The position numbers were made by a program, and so were the translations under genes. A stretch of DNA of 64,000 nt from BOG-994 sp049514215 (GTDB taxonomy: Bacteria > Pseudomonadota > Gammaproteobacteria > Burkholderiales > Burkholderiaceae_D), in assembly GCA_049514215.1 (NCBI GenBank), contig JBEKVI010000039.1, forward strand, positions 29,069 to 93,068, given 5' to 3'. Positions 15,425 to 22,909 of this stretch are shown piece by piece. The first letter of the stretch is position 1; every line of letters begins with the position of its first letter. A model generated the notes under the pieces. That model ran no database searches. It saw nothing but the letters and a program-made list of their open reading frames with translations, and had not been told where the DNA came from.

Positions 15425-17117
15425 ATGAACACTTCCGAGATTCCCGATTTCGCACCGGAGTCGGCGACCGATCCGATCCCGGTCGCTGACGCGGGAGCGA
15501 CCACTCCCCTTGGCAACGCGGACCTCGCGAGCCGCCGTCATCAGATGTTCCCGCGTCTTTCGGCAAGCGATATCGAGCGCTTGAAGAACTTCGGTCAGAT
15601 CAGGACCTGGAAAGAAGGCGAACTCGTCATCACCGCGGGTGTACCGCCTGCGGGCATGATCGTGATCCTAAGCGGACGTGTCGGGATCAGCCGCCACGAC
15701 GGGATGGGTCACGAAGCCATGGTCATCGAGGAAGGTCCGGGCCAGTTCATCGCCGAGGTGGGGCAACTTTCCGGTCGTCCCTCGCTCGTGAACGGACGTG
15801 CCCTGGCTGATGTCGAGGCGGTCGTAATACGACCCGAGAAACTGCGCGCGCTGGTCGTGGCTGAAGCCGAATTGGGCGAGCGTGTCATGCGGGCCCTGAT
15901 CCTAAGGCGCGTGGGTCTGATCCAGACCGGGGGCGGTGGCCCGGTGCTCATCGGCCCGCTGGATTCGGCCCAAATGAACCGCCTGCAAGGTTTTCTGGCG
16001 CGCAACGGCCATCCCTATAGCTGTCTGGATCCGGCCGTCGACGAAGAGGCTCGTGCGCTGTGGCAGCGCGCGGTCGCCGCCGGTGACCTCGGGCCTTTCG
16101 CCGTGTGTCCCGACGGGACCGTGATGAACAACCCGAGCGAGGCAACGCTTGGCCGAAAGCTCGGACTCTTGCCGGATGTGCGCTCGGACTATGTCTATGA
16201 CGTGGTCGTGGTGGGTGCCGGACCGGCGGGCCTGGCCACGGCGGTCTATGCCGCCTCCGAGGCCCTGTCTGTCCTCGTGCTCGACATGCGCTCGTTCGGA
16301 GGGCAAGCAGGCGCGAGCTCCCGGATCGAGAACTATCTGGGATTTCCGACGGGAGTCTCGGGCATGGCGCTGGCCGGCCGCGCCCATGTGCAGGCGCAAA
16401 AGTTCGGCGCCGAAGTGGCCGTTCCTGTGCAGGTTGAGCGCTTGAATTGTGAAAGCTCGCCCCTGGAGCTCGAATGCGACGTGCTGCCGCCGGTGCGCGC
16501 GCGAACCGTGGTCATCGCCAGCGGCGCGAAATACCGCCGACCGCAGATCGCCGAACTCGAGCGCTTCGAGGGCCGGGGCGTCTATTACTGGGCCTCGCCG
16601 ATCGAAGCGAAACTGTGCCTGGCGCAAGAGGTCGTCCTGGTCGGCGGAGGCAACTCCGCCGGGCAGGCGGCCGTATTTCTCGCACGTCACGCCGCGCGCG
16701 TCTATATGCTCGTGCGCGGACCGGACCTGGCCGCCAGCATGTCGAACTATCTGCGAAATCGTCGGGCTCAAAGGCGACGACGAAGGCCTGCGCAAGGTCA
16801 CCTGGCGCTGTCTTGCCACCGGCGAGGAAAAAGAAAGGGACATCTCGCGCGTGTTCCTGTTCGTGGGTGCCGATCCCAACACCGACTGGCTGCGTGATTG
16901 CGGGGTGGAACTCGATCCGAACGGCTTCGTCGTGACCGAGGGCGTGGGCTCGCGCGACCTGCCGCTGGAGACGAGCGTCGCGGGCGTCTTCGCCATTGGC
17001 GACGCTCGTTCCTTTTCCACCAAGCGCGTGGCCGCCGCCGTCGGTGAGGGCGCAGCAGTGGTGGCCCAGATCCACACCTATCTTGCGCGCACCGTCCAGG
17101 ATCCTTCGAGCGGCTAG
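15425..17117 (+). pseudogene. cNMP-binding, thioredoxin-reductase-like flavoprotein, frameshifted
   Basis: Together the two frames encode one protein: a cyclic-nucleotide-binding domain (about residues 42-150, with LVITAGVPPAGMIVILSGRVGIS), an acidic linker, an FAD domain (VVVVGAGPAGLATAVYAAS, FGGQAGASSRIENYLGFPTG), an NAD(P) domain (VVLVGGGNSAGQAAVF) and the FAD-binding end VAGVFAIGDARSFSTKRVAAAVGEG. The frame changes near 16757-16762: it reads MSNYL in the first frame and resumes at EIVGLKGDDEGLRKV in the second. In relatives about 16 residues separate these two blocks, so a deletion of 3n+2 bases, near 47, explains it. The first frame continues with Arg-rich nonsense to 16897. Like others of the family it lacks the CxxC of thioredoxin reductase. 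Either a real pseudogene or an assembly error. Confidence 0.85.
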
Positions 17118-17295
17118 GCCAACTCAAGCGGCCCAACGGCAGGAAATATAGGCGTCCTTCCTATCGTGACTAAGCCAAAGTCCCGAGGCCGCGTCCGTCG
17201 CTCACGCAATGCCTTCGGGTGGCCCTTTAGTGCTCGCTACGCCCTGATACTTTTTGCTAGCATGCGGGTTCCATTCGGAACGGATTGTCCCTTTC

Positions 17296-17619
17296 ATGCT
17301 CGTCGTCACCACTGAAGCTGTGCCCGGATTTCGCGTCATCGAGACCAAGGGCCAGGTCTTTGGAGTGGTCGTGCGCAGCCGGGGATTGGGCGGAAATATC
17401 ATGGCTGGATTTCGATCGCTCGTGGGCGGTGAAATCGTGGAATACACCCAGTTGCTGGAGGAGGCGCGGCGTCATGCAGTCGATCGCATGGTCAAGAATG
17501 CCTCCCTCATGCATGCCAATGCGATCGTGATGATGCGGTTCGATTCGTCCGAGATCGGCCAGACCATGAGCGAGATCGTGGCCTACGGCACGGCGGTCAT
17601 TCTCGAGAAAGTGAGTTAG
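17296..17619 (+). CDS. YbjQ/UPF0145 family protein
   Basis: A 107-residue protein matching the heavy-metal-binding-like YbjQ (UPF0145) family: VTTEAVPGFRVIETKGQVFG at the N-terminus, RSRGLGGNIMAGFRSLVGGE in the middle, then the EARRHAVDRMVKNASLMHANAIVMMRFD helix-strand block. Family members form pentameric rings of unknown function. The ATG at 17296 is preferred to an in-frame codon 14 triplets upstream because the domain starts at MLVVTTEAV; no strong ribosome binding site is seen for either. Three bases separate it from the next gene, so the two form an operon. Confidence 0.9.
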   Translation: MLVVTTEAVPGFRVIETKGQVFGVVVRSRGLGGNIMAGFRSLVGGEIVEYTQLLEEARRHAVDRMVKNASLMHANAIVMMRFDSSEIGQTMSEIVAYGTAVILEKVS

Positions 17620-17622
17620 GCG

Positions 17623-17943
17623 ATGCTGCGCGCTGTCTTACTGATCGTAGCGCTCGCATGTGCTGCGATCGGTCTCGTCTTATGTTCGATGCACGTCCCG
17701 GCGCCCGGTGTGCATCTGCTTGGCTTCGGCGTCGTGATGGTGATGGGCCTTCTATTCGAACGCTGGCGTTATCGCGCCCACTACAAGGGGCCCAAGAGTG
17801 GATGGAAGAGTACCCCGGAGCGCTTCGAAGATCCCGAGACCGGGCGTGTGCTCGGCGTCCAGTACCATCCGCAAAGCGGAGAGCGCCGCTATATTGCGGA
17901 AGATTCGACCGCCGACTCCGTGTCGTTCGACGCGATCAACTGA
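17623..17943 (+). CDS. Small membrane-anchored protein of unknown function
   Basis: A 106-residue protein with two N-terminal hydrophobic helices (LRAVLLIVALACAAIGLVLC and VHLLGFGVVMVMGLLFERW) followed by a soluble tail with KGPKSGWKSTPERFEDPETG and VLGVQYHPQSGERRYI, reading like a short beta-hairpin domain facing the cytoplasm. It starts three bases after the YbjQ gene and is probably translated with it. Its 3' end overlaps the opposing gene by 55 bases. I do not recognise a named family, but the pairing with YbjQ and the orderly composition support a real gene. Confidence 0.7.
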   Translation: MLRAVLLIVALACAAIGLVLCSMHVPAPGVHLLGFGVVMVMGLLFERWRYRAHYKGPKSGWKSTPERFEDPETGRVLGVQYHPQSGERRYIAEDSTADSVSFDAIN

Positions 17944-19004
17944 TCCTCGCCGCGAGGTCCAGGCTGGACCGCCACGTCCGGCGCGTCGGGCAGAACGCTT
18001 TCGGGCTCGCGCGGACAGGCCTCCTCGAAGCGGGCGCGTAACTCAACTGCGGTCGCGCGCGCCTTCTTCCAAAAATCCGATGTTTCTGACGCAGTGCGCG
18101 CCAGAAGTCGTTCGATGTTGATGCGGTAGTCCTGTTCGCGAAGACTTAAGCGCGCGAAGTGGTAATCGCCGCTGGCGTGCCTTCCCCTCGAGTCCGGATC
18201 CTGATATTCGTCACACAGGAAGCGGTACAGGACGATTTCGGAGCAGTAGATGTTCACCAGGCTTTCGGCCTGGCTGGCTTCGAATTCCACGAGCTGCTCG
18301 ACGGCCTTGCGCGCGCTCTCGTACATCAGGAACTGCATGTAGATCATCTCGACGGCCGTCTGTCGCCAAACGGGCGTTCCGGGATTTTCCACCGCGAGCC
18401 GCCGCAGATAGTCGATCATCGTCTTGCGATAGGTGTAGAACTCGGTGACCTTGGTGACCACGATCGCGTCGAGCGCCTGCAGCTCGCGCAGGCTGTTGTC
18501 GTAGACGGGCGTGTAGTGCTCCTCGCTGACGAATTTCAAGAACGCATCGGGGCGTGCCGCGGGCACCGGCGGCGGCGAGATATCAACGAGGGCCGCGGTC
18601 GCGGGGCGCTTGGTCGCATCAGGCAGACGCACCGAGGCGCGCGCGAAATCGACGACGAGGCAGACCCTGCAGATGGTCGAGATTTCGCAGGCATACATGT
18701 CCACGACGCCGATGCGGTTGCTGCCCGTCTGGTAGGCCCAGGTCAATGCGGTGACTGCGGCGCCCGTAAGACCGCCGAAGGAGATCGCGAAATTTGCGGC
18801 GAGCTTACCCTGGCTTTGGGTCAAGGATTCGAGCACGAGCAACCCGATCCCCACGAGCCAGACACCGATCACAAGAACCACGATCCACTGCAGTTCCTGG
18901 AGATGATGCGAGGTGCAAAGACGTGCGAAGGTCCAAGCCGGACCGTGCTTGGACAGGCTCTTCGAAAACAGAAATCGGCCCAGTCTGTTGACGGGATTCC
19001 ACAC
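17889..19004 (-). CDS. Two-helix membrane protein with large cytoplasmic helical domain, unknown function
   Basis: A 371-residue protein with a GTG start preceded by GAGGTGA. Two transmembrane helices lie near the N-terminus (WIVVLVIGVWLVGIGLLVLE and FAISFGGLTGAAVTALTWAY). The remaining 270 residues are soluble and mainly alpha-helical, rich in Tyr, Arg and Glu (FYTYRKTMIDYLRRLAVEN, EMIYMQFLMYESARKAVEQL). No catalytic motif is visible and I know no family name. The C-terminal 30 residues are acidic and Pro-rich. The 3' end overlaps the convergent gene at 17623 by 55 bases, an unusual but tolerable arrangement. Confidence 0.75.
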   Translation of the reverse strand: MWNPVNRLGRFLFSKSLSKHGPAWTFARLCTSHHLQELQWIVVLVIGVWLVGIGLLVLESLTQSQGKLAANFAISFGGLTGAAVTALTWAYQTGSNRIGVVDMYACEISTICRVCLVVDFARASVRLPDATKRPATAALVDISPPPVPAARPDAFLKFVSEEHYTPVYDNSLRELQALDAIVVTKVTEFYTYRKTMIDYLRRLAVENPGTPVWRQTAVEMIYMQFLMYESARKAVEQLVEFEASQAESLVNIYCSEIVLYRFLCDEYQDPDSRGRHASGDYHFARLSLREQDYRINIERLLARTASETSDFWKKARATAVELRARFEEACPREPESVLPDAPDVAVQPGPRGEDQLIASNDTESAVESSAI

Positions 19005-19128
19005 GCGTCACCTCGCCGACAAAAGAAGGCGATGGAGCACCACGGCCCGCTCGCCTGACCCATGGTGCTAAGAGGGCGTCGGGGCGTCAATCAACCCTTG
19101 GGAGTAGCGGTTCGTGGGCACACTCCGG

Positions 19129-20208
19129 CTAGCTTGCCGCCAGCGCGTCTTTCGGAGTGTCCAGGCCCGGATAGTCCGTGTATCCGTGCGGCCCCGGGCT
19201 GTAGAACGTGCTGGGATCGGGCGTATTGAGCGCCGCACCCAGGTGAAAGCGACGCGGCAGATCCGGATTGGCGATGAAAAGCTTTCCGAACGCGACGCCA
19301 TCCGCATCGCCTTGGTCGATCAGGGTTTGGGCGCTCTCCTGCGTAAAGCCCTCGTTGGCGATATAGGCGCCGCCGAATGCTTTCTTTAGCGTCGGGCCCA
19401 AGCGGTCCTCACCGAGCGCTTCGCGGGCGCAGATGAAGGCGATCCGACGGCGTCCCAATTCCCGCGCGACATAGCTAAAGGTCGTCGTGCGATCCGAATC
19501 CCCCATGTCGTGGGCATCTCCGCGCGGGGCCAGGTGCACTCCCACACGGCCTTCCCCCCAGATCGCGATGCAGGCGTCGACGACTTCAAGCAGAAGGCGC
19601 GCCCGGTTTTCCACCGGACCTCCGTAAGCGTCGGTCCTGTGGTTGCTCTTGTCCTGGAGGAACTGGTCCAGGAGATAACCGTTGGCTCCGTGAACCTCGA
19701 CGCCGTCGAATCCGGCGCGCTGGGCGTTTTCTGCGCCTCGGCGAAAGGCCGCAACGATGAGAGGAATCTCGTCGAGCGCAAGGGCACGCGGCGTCACATA
19801 TCGGCGCTTGGGCGTCACCTGGCTCAGGTAGCCCTGCGGTGCGATCGCGCTGGGCGCAACCGGCAGGCCCCCGTCCAGAAATATCGGGTCCGAGATCCGG
19901 CCTACATGCCACAACTGCAGGAGCATGCGCCCCTTTGCGCCATGGACGGCATCGGTCACCTGCTTCCAGCCTCGGACTTGTTCGTCCGACCAGATCCCGG
20001 GCGTATTGGCGTACCCGACCCCCATGGCCGACACCGACGTCGCCTCGCTCAGGATGAGGCCCGCGCTTGCCCGCTGCACGTAGTAGTCGCGCATGAGTTC
20101 GTTGGGGATGCGTCCGGGACTCGCGTGGCAGCGGGTCAACGGGGCCATGATGATGCGATTGGGAAGCTGCAGATCGCCCAGCACGAGCGGATCAAATAGT
20201 GAGGTCAT
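19129..20208 (-). CDS. nemA: Old Yellow Enzyme family alkene reductase (N-ethylmaleimide reductase-like)
   Basis: A 359-residue FMN-dependent TIM-barrel ene-reductase that reduces activated double bonds and nitro compounds with NAD(P)H. Seen: PNRIIMAPLTRCHA at the N-terminus (FMN contacts with PLTR), LQLWHVGRIS, the substrate-binding His-Asn pair in VEVHGANGYLLDQFL, YGGPVENRARLLLEVVDA, and the phosphate-binding ADGVAFGKLFIANPDL. Length and motifs agree with E. coli NemA (365). It lies 77 bases downstream of an ArsR-type regulator gene in the same direction, with which it should be co-transcribed and controlled through the operator at 20783-20804. The exact inducer is unknown, likely an electrophile. 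Confidence 0.93.
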   Translation of the reverse strand: MTSLFDPLVLGDLQLPNRIIMAPLTRCHASPGRIPNELMRDYYVQRASAGLILSEATSVSAMGVGYANTPGIWSDEQVRGWKQVTDAVHGAKGRMLLQLWHVGRISDPIFLDGGLPVAPSAIAPQGYLSQVTPKRRYVTPRALALDEIPLIVAAFRRGAENAQRAGFDGVEVHGANGYLLDQFLQDKSNHRTDAYGGPVENRARLLLEVVDACIAIWGEGRVGVHLAPRGDAHDMGDSDRTTTFSYVARELGRRRIAFICAREALGEDRLGPTLKKAFGGAYIANEGFTQESAQTLIDQGDADGVAFGKLFIANPDLPRRFHLGAALNTPDPSTFYSPGPHGYTDYPGLDTPKDALAAS

Positions 20209-20285
20209 GGTTGGCTTGTCATTGAGGAAGGAGGGTTGGGCCGTTGTAGGGATCCGTCGAGCTTCGGCTTTGGGGACGACGGGTT

Positions 20286-20780
20286 CTAGAGATCGCGGTT
20301 GAGTCGCTCAACGAAGGCCCGAATCACGGGCTCGTTGCGCCGGAAGAAAACCCATTGGCCGACCGGTGTTGCCATCAACAGTCCGGCCAGTTGCAGCGCG
20401 GCTAGATGTCCGGAAACCGTCGACTGCGCAAGCGCGAGCCGGGCTTCGATCTGGCCCGCGCAAACACCCTCCGCGCCGGGATGTTCTCGTTCGGGGAAGT
20501 ACTTTGCCGGATCCTTGAGCCACTCCAGGATGGCGCGCCGGATGGGATTGGCGAGCGCTTTATGGATCGCGTCTTCATCGACGTGGGGGCCCGGGGCCGC
20601 TGACACGGTCGCTTCCCGGGCTTGTGCGGGCGTCGGTTGGGAGGCGGGATCGGCGTTGGTCTTTGGCGCGCCCATCGAGGAGGGGCCGCGCGACGGTTTC
20701 GGGGCTTCGAGCGGCACAGCGACTTTGACGGGCACACGGGGCGCTTCGGCGCGGCTGGATTCGGATTTCATGGACGTCAT
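20286..20780 (-). CDS. ArsR-family transcriptional regulator with disordered N-terminal extension
   Basis: A 164-residue protein. The C-terminal 100 residues are a winged helix: DEDAIHKALANPIRRAILEW, the recognition region QSTVSGHLAALQLAGLL and the wing VGQWVFFRRNE. The N-terminal 65 residues are a Pro/Ala/Ser-rich, probably disordered extension (EAPKPSRGPSSMGAPK), unusual for ArsR proteins; translation might begin at either of two ATGs (20780 or 20771). The first gene of the regulator-nemA operon; a perfect 10-base inverted repeat lies three bases upstream of the start, as expected for autorepression. ArsR pairing with Old Yellow Enzyme is a frequent arrangement in Proteobacteria. Confidence 0.88.
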   Translation of the reverse strand: MTSMKSESSRAEAPRVPVKVAVPLEAPKPSRGPSSMGAPKTNADPASQPTPAQAREATVSAAPGPHVDEDAIHKALANPIRRAILEWLKDPAKYFPEREHPGAEGVCAGQIEARLALAQSTVSGHLAALQLAGLLMATPVGQWVFFRRNEPVIRAFVERLNRDL

Positions 20781-20782
20781 CT

Positions 20783-20804
20783 TAAATCGGATTTATCCGA
20801 TTTA
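20783..20804. promoter_or_regulatory. Operator: perfect 10-bp inverted repeat at the ArsR gene
   Basis: TAAATCGGAT at 20783-20792, two spacer bases, and the exact reverse complement at 20795-20804. It begins two bases before the ArsR start codon, so a bound dimer would block both transcription and ribosome access. I find no second copy before nemA. Confidence 0.82.
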
Positions 20805-20903
20805 GACGCGCTGCCGCAAAGGACGAGGTCCGTCACAACCGCTGCAATGCAAAATACGCAGTCGAGGACGAAAAATTTTGCGTCCACTGGGACGAGCTAC
20901 AAG

Positions 20904-20948
20904 ATCATCTCATTGATTATAAGATGATTTATTAGTGAGTGAGCGCTC
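20904..20948. promoter_or_regulatory. Inverted repeat and palindrome in an AT-rich promoter region
   Basis: ATCATCT (20904-20910) and AGATGAT (20922-20928) form a 7-base inverted repeat with an 11-base spacer, inside the most AT-rich stretch of this area; GAGCGCTC, a perfect 8-base palindrome, follows at 20941-20948. They sit about 110-150 bases upstream of the DUF3563 pair. Confidence 0.4.
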
Positions 20949-21055
20949 GCATGCAGGCAGCCATACAATTGGGTTATGGGAGGCATCGTCGCAATGGATC
21001 GTGCGTTGCAGCAAAGTGACCCCATCTGCAATACCTAAACGCAACGGAGGTCATC

Positions 21056-21217
21056 ATGAGTTCCCTTCTTCAACGCATTGCCAAGGACATCAGCGAAACC
21101 TTTAGCGGTCAGGCTCTGACCGAGGAAGAGCGCTATGTCGCCCAATCGACGCAAACGAGCGACGTCGAACGCCGGATTCGCGAACTGGAATGGACGCAAC
21201 CCTCACGATCCATCTAA
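21056..21217 (+). CDS. DUF3563-like small protein
   Basis: A 53-residue protein starting MSSLLQRIAKDISETF and containing EEERYVAQSTQTSDVERRIRELE. The YxAQSxxxxDxERRxRELE pattern is that of DUF3563, a family of very small proteins frequent in Burkholderiales and rhizobia with unknown function. GGAGG ends five bases before the ATG, an ideal ribosome binding site. It is followed 38 bases later by a second member of the same family. Confidence 0.85.
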   Translation: MSSLLQRIAKDISETFSGQALTEEERYVAQSTQTSDVERRIRELEWTQPSRSI

Positions 21218-21255
21218 CCCGGGATTCAATCGATCGCGCAAGAAAGCCAGGCATC

Positions 21256-21423
21256 ATGAAAACGTTCATCATCCGCATCGCCCATATCGTGGACGACTAT
21301 CTGTCCACTTCGCGAAGTGCCGCTTGGGAAGCGTACCTGTCGCGCTCCAGCGACCCCGTGGACCTCGAGCGGCGCCTGCGCCAGCTCGAACGGGGCGAAG
21401 TGCATCACTTCGGACTCGATTAA
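21256..21423 (+). CDS. DUF3563-like small protein, second copy
   Basis: A 55-residue protein, MKTFIIRIAHIVDDYLSTS then EAYLSRSSDPVDLERRLRQLERG, again with the DUF3563 core (AYLSRSxDxxDLERRLRxLE). The ATG at 21256 is chosen because the family core starts close behind it; a longer frame beginning at 21190 overlaps the first copy. The two copies differ enough to be an old duplication. A perfect hairpin terminator follows at 21437. Confidence 0.85.
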   Translation: MKTFIIRIAHIVDDYLSTSRSAAWEAYLSRSSDPVDLERRLRQLERGEVHHFGLD

Positions 21424-21436
21424 TTTGACACCGAGC

Positions 21437-21460
21437 GGCCCCGCCTTTGCAGGCGGGGCC
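21437..21460. terminator. Perfect 9-bp GC hairpin between convergent genes
   Basis: GGCCCCGCC, loop TTTGCA, GGCGGGGCC. It lies 13 bases after the second DUF3563 stop and 8 bases before the stop of the opposing hydrolase gene, so it can act in both directions. There is no T-run. Confidence 0.7.
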
Positions 21461-21468
21461 ACTTGCAG

Positions 21469-22548
21469 CTAGGAACTGCTCTCTTTGGGTCGTAACTGCT
21501 TTAGGAAGTAGCGCACGACCGCGTCATTGAACTGGTCGTGAAAATGGCCTCGGTCAAAGCCCGAGGGATCGGTGCAGATGTCCCGGTTCGCCGCAGCCAA
21601 GGCGGCGCTGCAAGGCGCCAGAAAGTCGTAGTGACCGGCGCCGTCGATGACGTGATAGTCGGGCGGAGAGGGGAGTGCCGAGCGCACCGCCTCGGCGTAC
21701 CAGGGATTGGGAAGGACCCGGTCGTCGCCCGCGCGCCAGAGCTGGATTGGGACCGACACCTGCTTGAGTCCCTTGACCCCGAAAGCAAAGCCCAAGGCGG
21801 GCGCCGCGATGACCGCTGCCTTCACGCGCGGATCGCGCATCTTGAGGTCCGCCGGCGCAAGATGCGCAATGCCTTGCCCGGATTTGGCGACGATCACGCA
21901 GGTAAATTCGTCGGGATGCTCCCGACAATGCGGCGTGACCTGGCTGAAGTCGGGAATCCCCCCGATGATGGCCAAGGTCGTGAAGCCCCCGGCGGAAAAT
22001 CCGAACATGCCGATCCGTTCGGGGTCGAGGTGGTCGCGTTGGGCCCATTCGTTGAGCATGTAGTCGAGCACGCGCGAGATCTGGCGCGGCCGGTCCCAGA
22101 TCATGATCTCGCGGCTATGGTCGCGATAATTGTCACCCGTGTGGGTGACCGATACGACGACAAAGCCGGCCCGTGCCAGGGCGAGCGCGGTGTCGTAGTG
22201 GCCAGTATAGGATCCGCCGCTGCCATGGGAGATCACCACCAGCGGGAGGCCAAGACCTTCGAGCGTGCCGTGCGCGACGACGGTTTGCTCAAAGAGCTCA
22301 AGGCGCGTGGGCTGGGCCTCGCCTGCACTGGGATACCAAATCCCAACTTCAAGTGCGGGATTGCCGGGATCCGGGACCTGCAGGGCTTCGAAGCCGACGA
22401 TCTCGTCCGAGGCCCGCGCGGCGCCCATCGAACCCGCCGCGAGCAAAACGACGACGCACACAAGGCCCCAGATGCGCCCTGGGCTAAGCCGGGCGGGGCG
22501 CAAGGCGCCAAAACGCGCCCTCCAGTGAGCACGATTTTCCATTTCCAT
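21469..22548 (-). CDS. Exported alpha/beta hydrolase (dienelactone hydrolase / PAF-acetylhydrolase-like)
   Basis: A 359-residue protein with an N-terminal signal or anchor (IWGLVCVVVLLAAGSMGAARA, ending about residue 46). The hydrolase core shows LEVGIWYPSAGE, the oxyanion-hole strand LPLVVISHGSGGSYTGH, the nucleophile elbow IGMFGFSAGGFTTLA (Ser in GFSAG), the acid region LWRAGDDRVL and the histidine region DGAGHYDFLAPC. The organisation is that of secreted dienelactone-hydrolase-like or platelet-activating-factor-acetylhydrolase-like esterases; the substrate is open. GAAAGGA precedes the start. Convergent with the DUF3563 genes. Confidence 0.88.
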   Translation of the reverse strand: MEMENRAHWRARFGALRPARLSPGRIWGLVCVVVLLAAGSMGAARASDEIVGFEALQVPDPGNPALEVGIWYPSAGEAQPTRLELFEQTVVAHGTLEGLGLPLVVISHGSGGSYTGHYDTALALARAGFVVVSVTHTGDNYRDHSREIMIWDRPRQISRVLDYMLNEWAQRDHLDPERIGMFGFSAGGFTTLAIIGGIPDFSQVTPHCREHPDEFTCVIVAKSGQGIAHLAPADLKMRDPRVKAAVIAAPALGFAFGVKGLKQVSVPIQLWRAGDDRVLPNPWYAEAVRSALPSPPDYHVIDGAGHYDFLAPCSAALAAANRDICTDPSGFDRGHFHDQFNDAVVRYFLKQLRPKESSS

Positions 22549-22909
22549 TCCTTTCTAAAAGGCCAGCGCTGCCGGCCATGCCGTGGGGACTTCCCCAGCG
22601 CTTGTGGCGATCATCATCGCCTAGCTCTTGCACGACGGCACGGGGCCGGCGACGAACGGTACGTGCGCGCGGCGAAGCGTCCAACCGCGGGCGCCAAACG
22701 CGAGCCGCAAGTCTGGGGACGGGGCGACAGGCTCAGGCACGATTTTCGCAAAACCCGTTCCGGGCCTCGACCCTTGGCTCTCGCTGGATTGCCCGAAATT
22801 GCTTAACGGCGTATTCTTTTTTGGAAGTGCATGCGGAACAGTGCGCGATTCTCGGGCACTAAGGTGATGGCTGTCATTCGGCTAGCCCTGCAGTCCTTAC
22901 AATAACGCC
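22549..22909. other. Divergent promoter region between hydrolase and ABC exporter genes
   Basis: No gene is supported. Two small hairpins lie on the hydrolase side: TGGGGA-CT-TCCCCA (22584-22597) and GGCGAT-CATC-ATCGCC (22606-22621). On the other side TACAAT at 22898-22903 lies seven bases before the ABC gene start and might be a -10 element of a leaderless transcript, without a clear -35. Confidence 0.45.

Noticed and set aside
15902..17077. A 391-codon minus-strand frame across the cNMP-TrxR gene
   Set aside because: Antisense of conserved FAD and NAD motifs, no start signal, biased composition.
21538..22806. A 422-codon frame on the plus strand across the alpha/beta hydrolase
   Set aside because: High GC keeps the opposite strand open; the real gene has a signal peptide and GFSAG, the shadow has neither.
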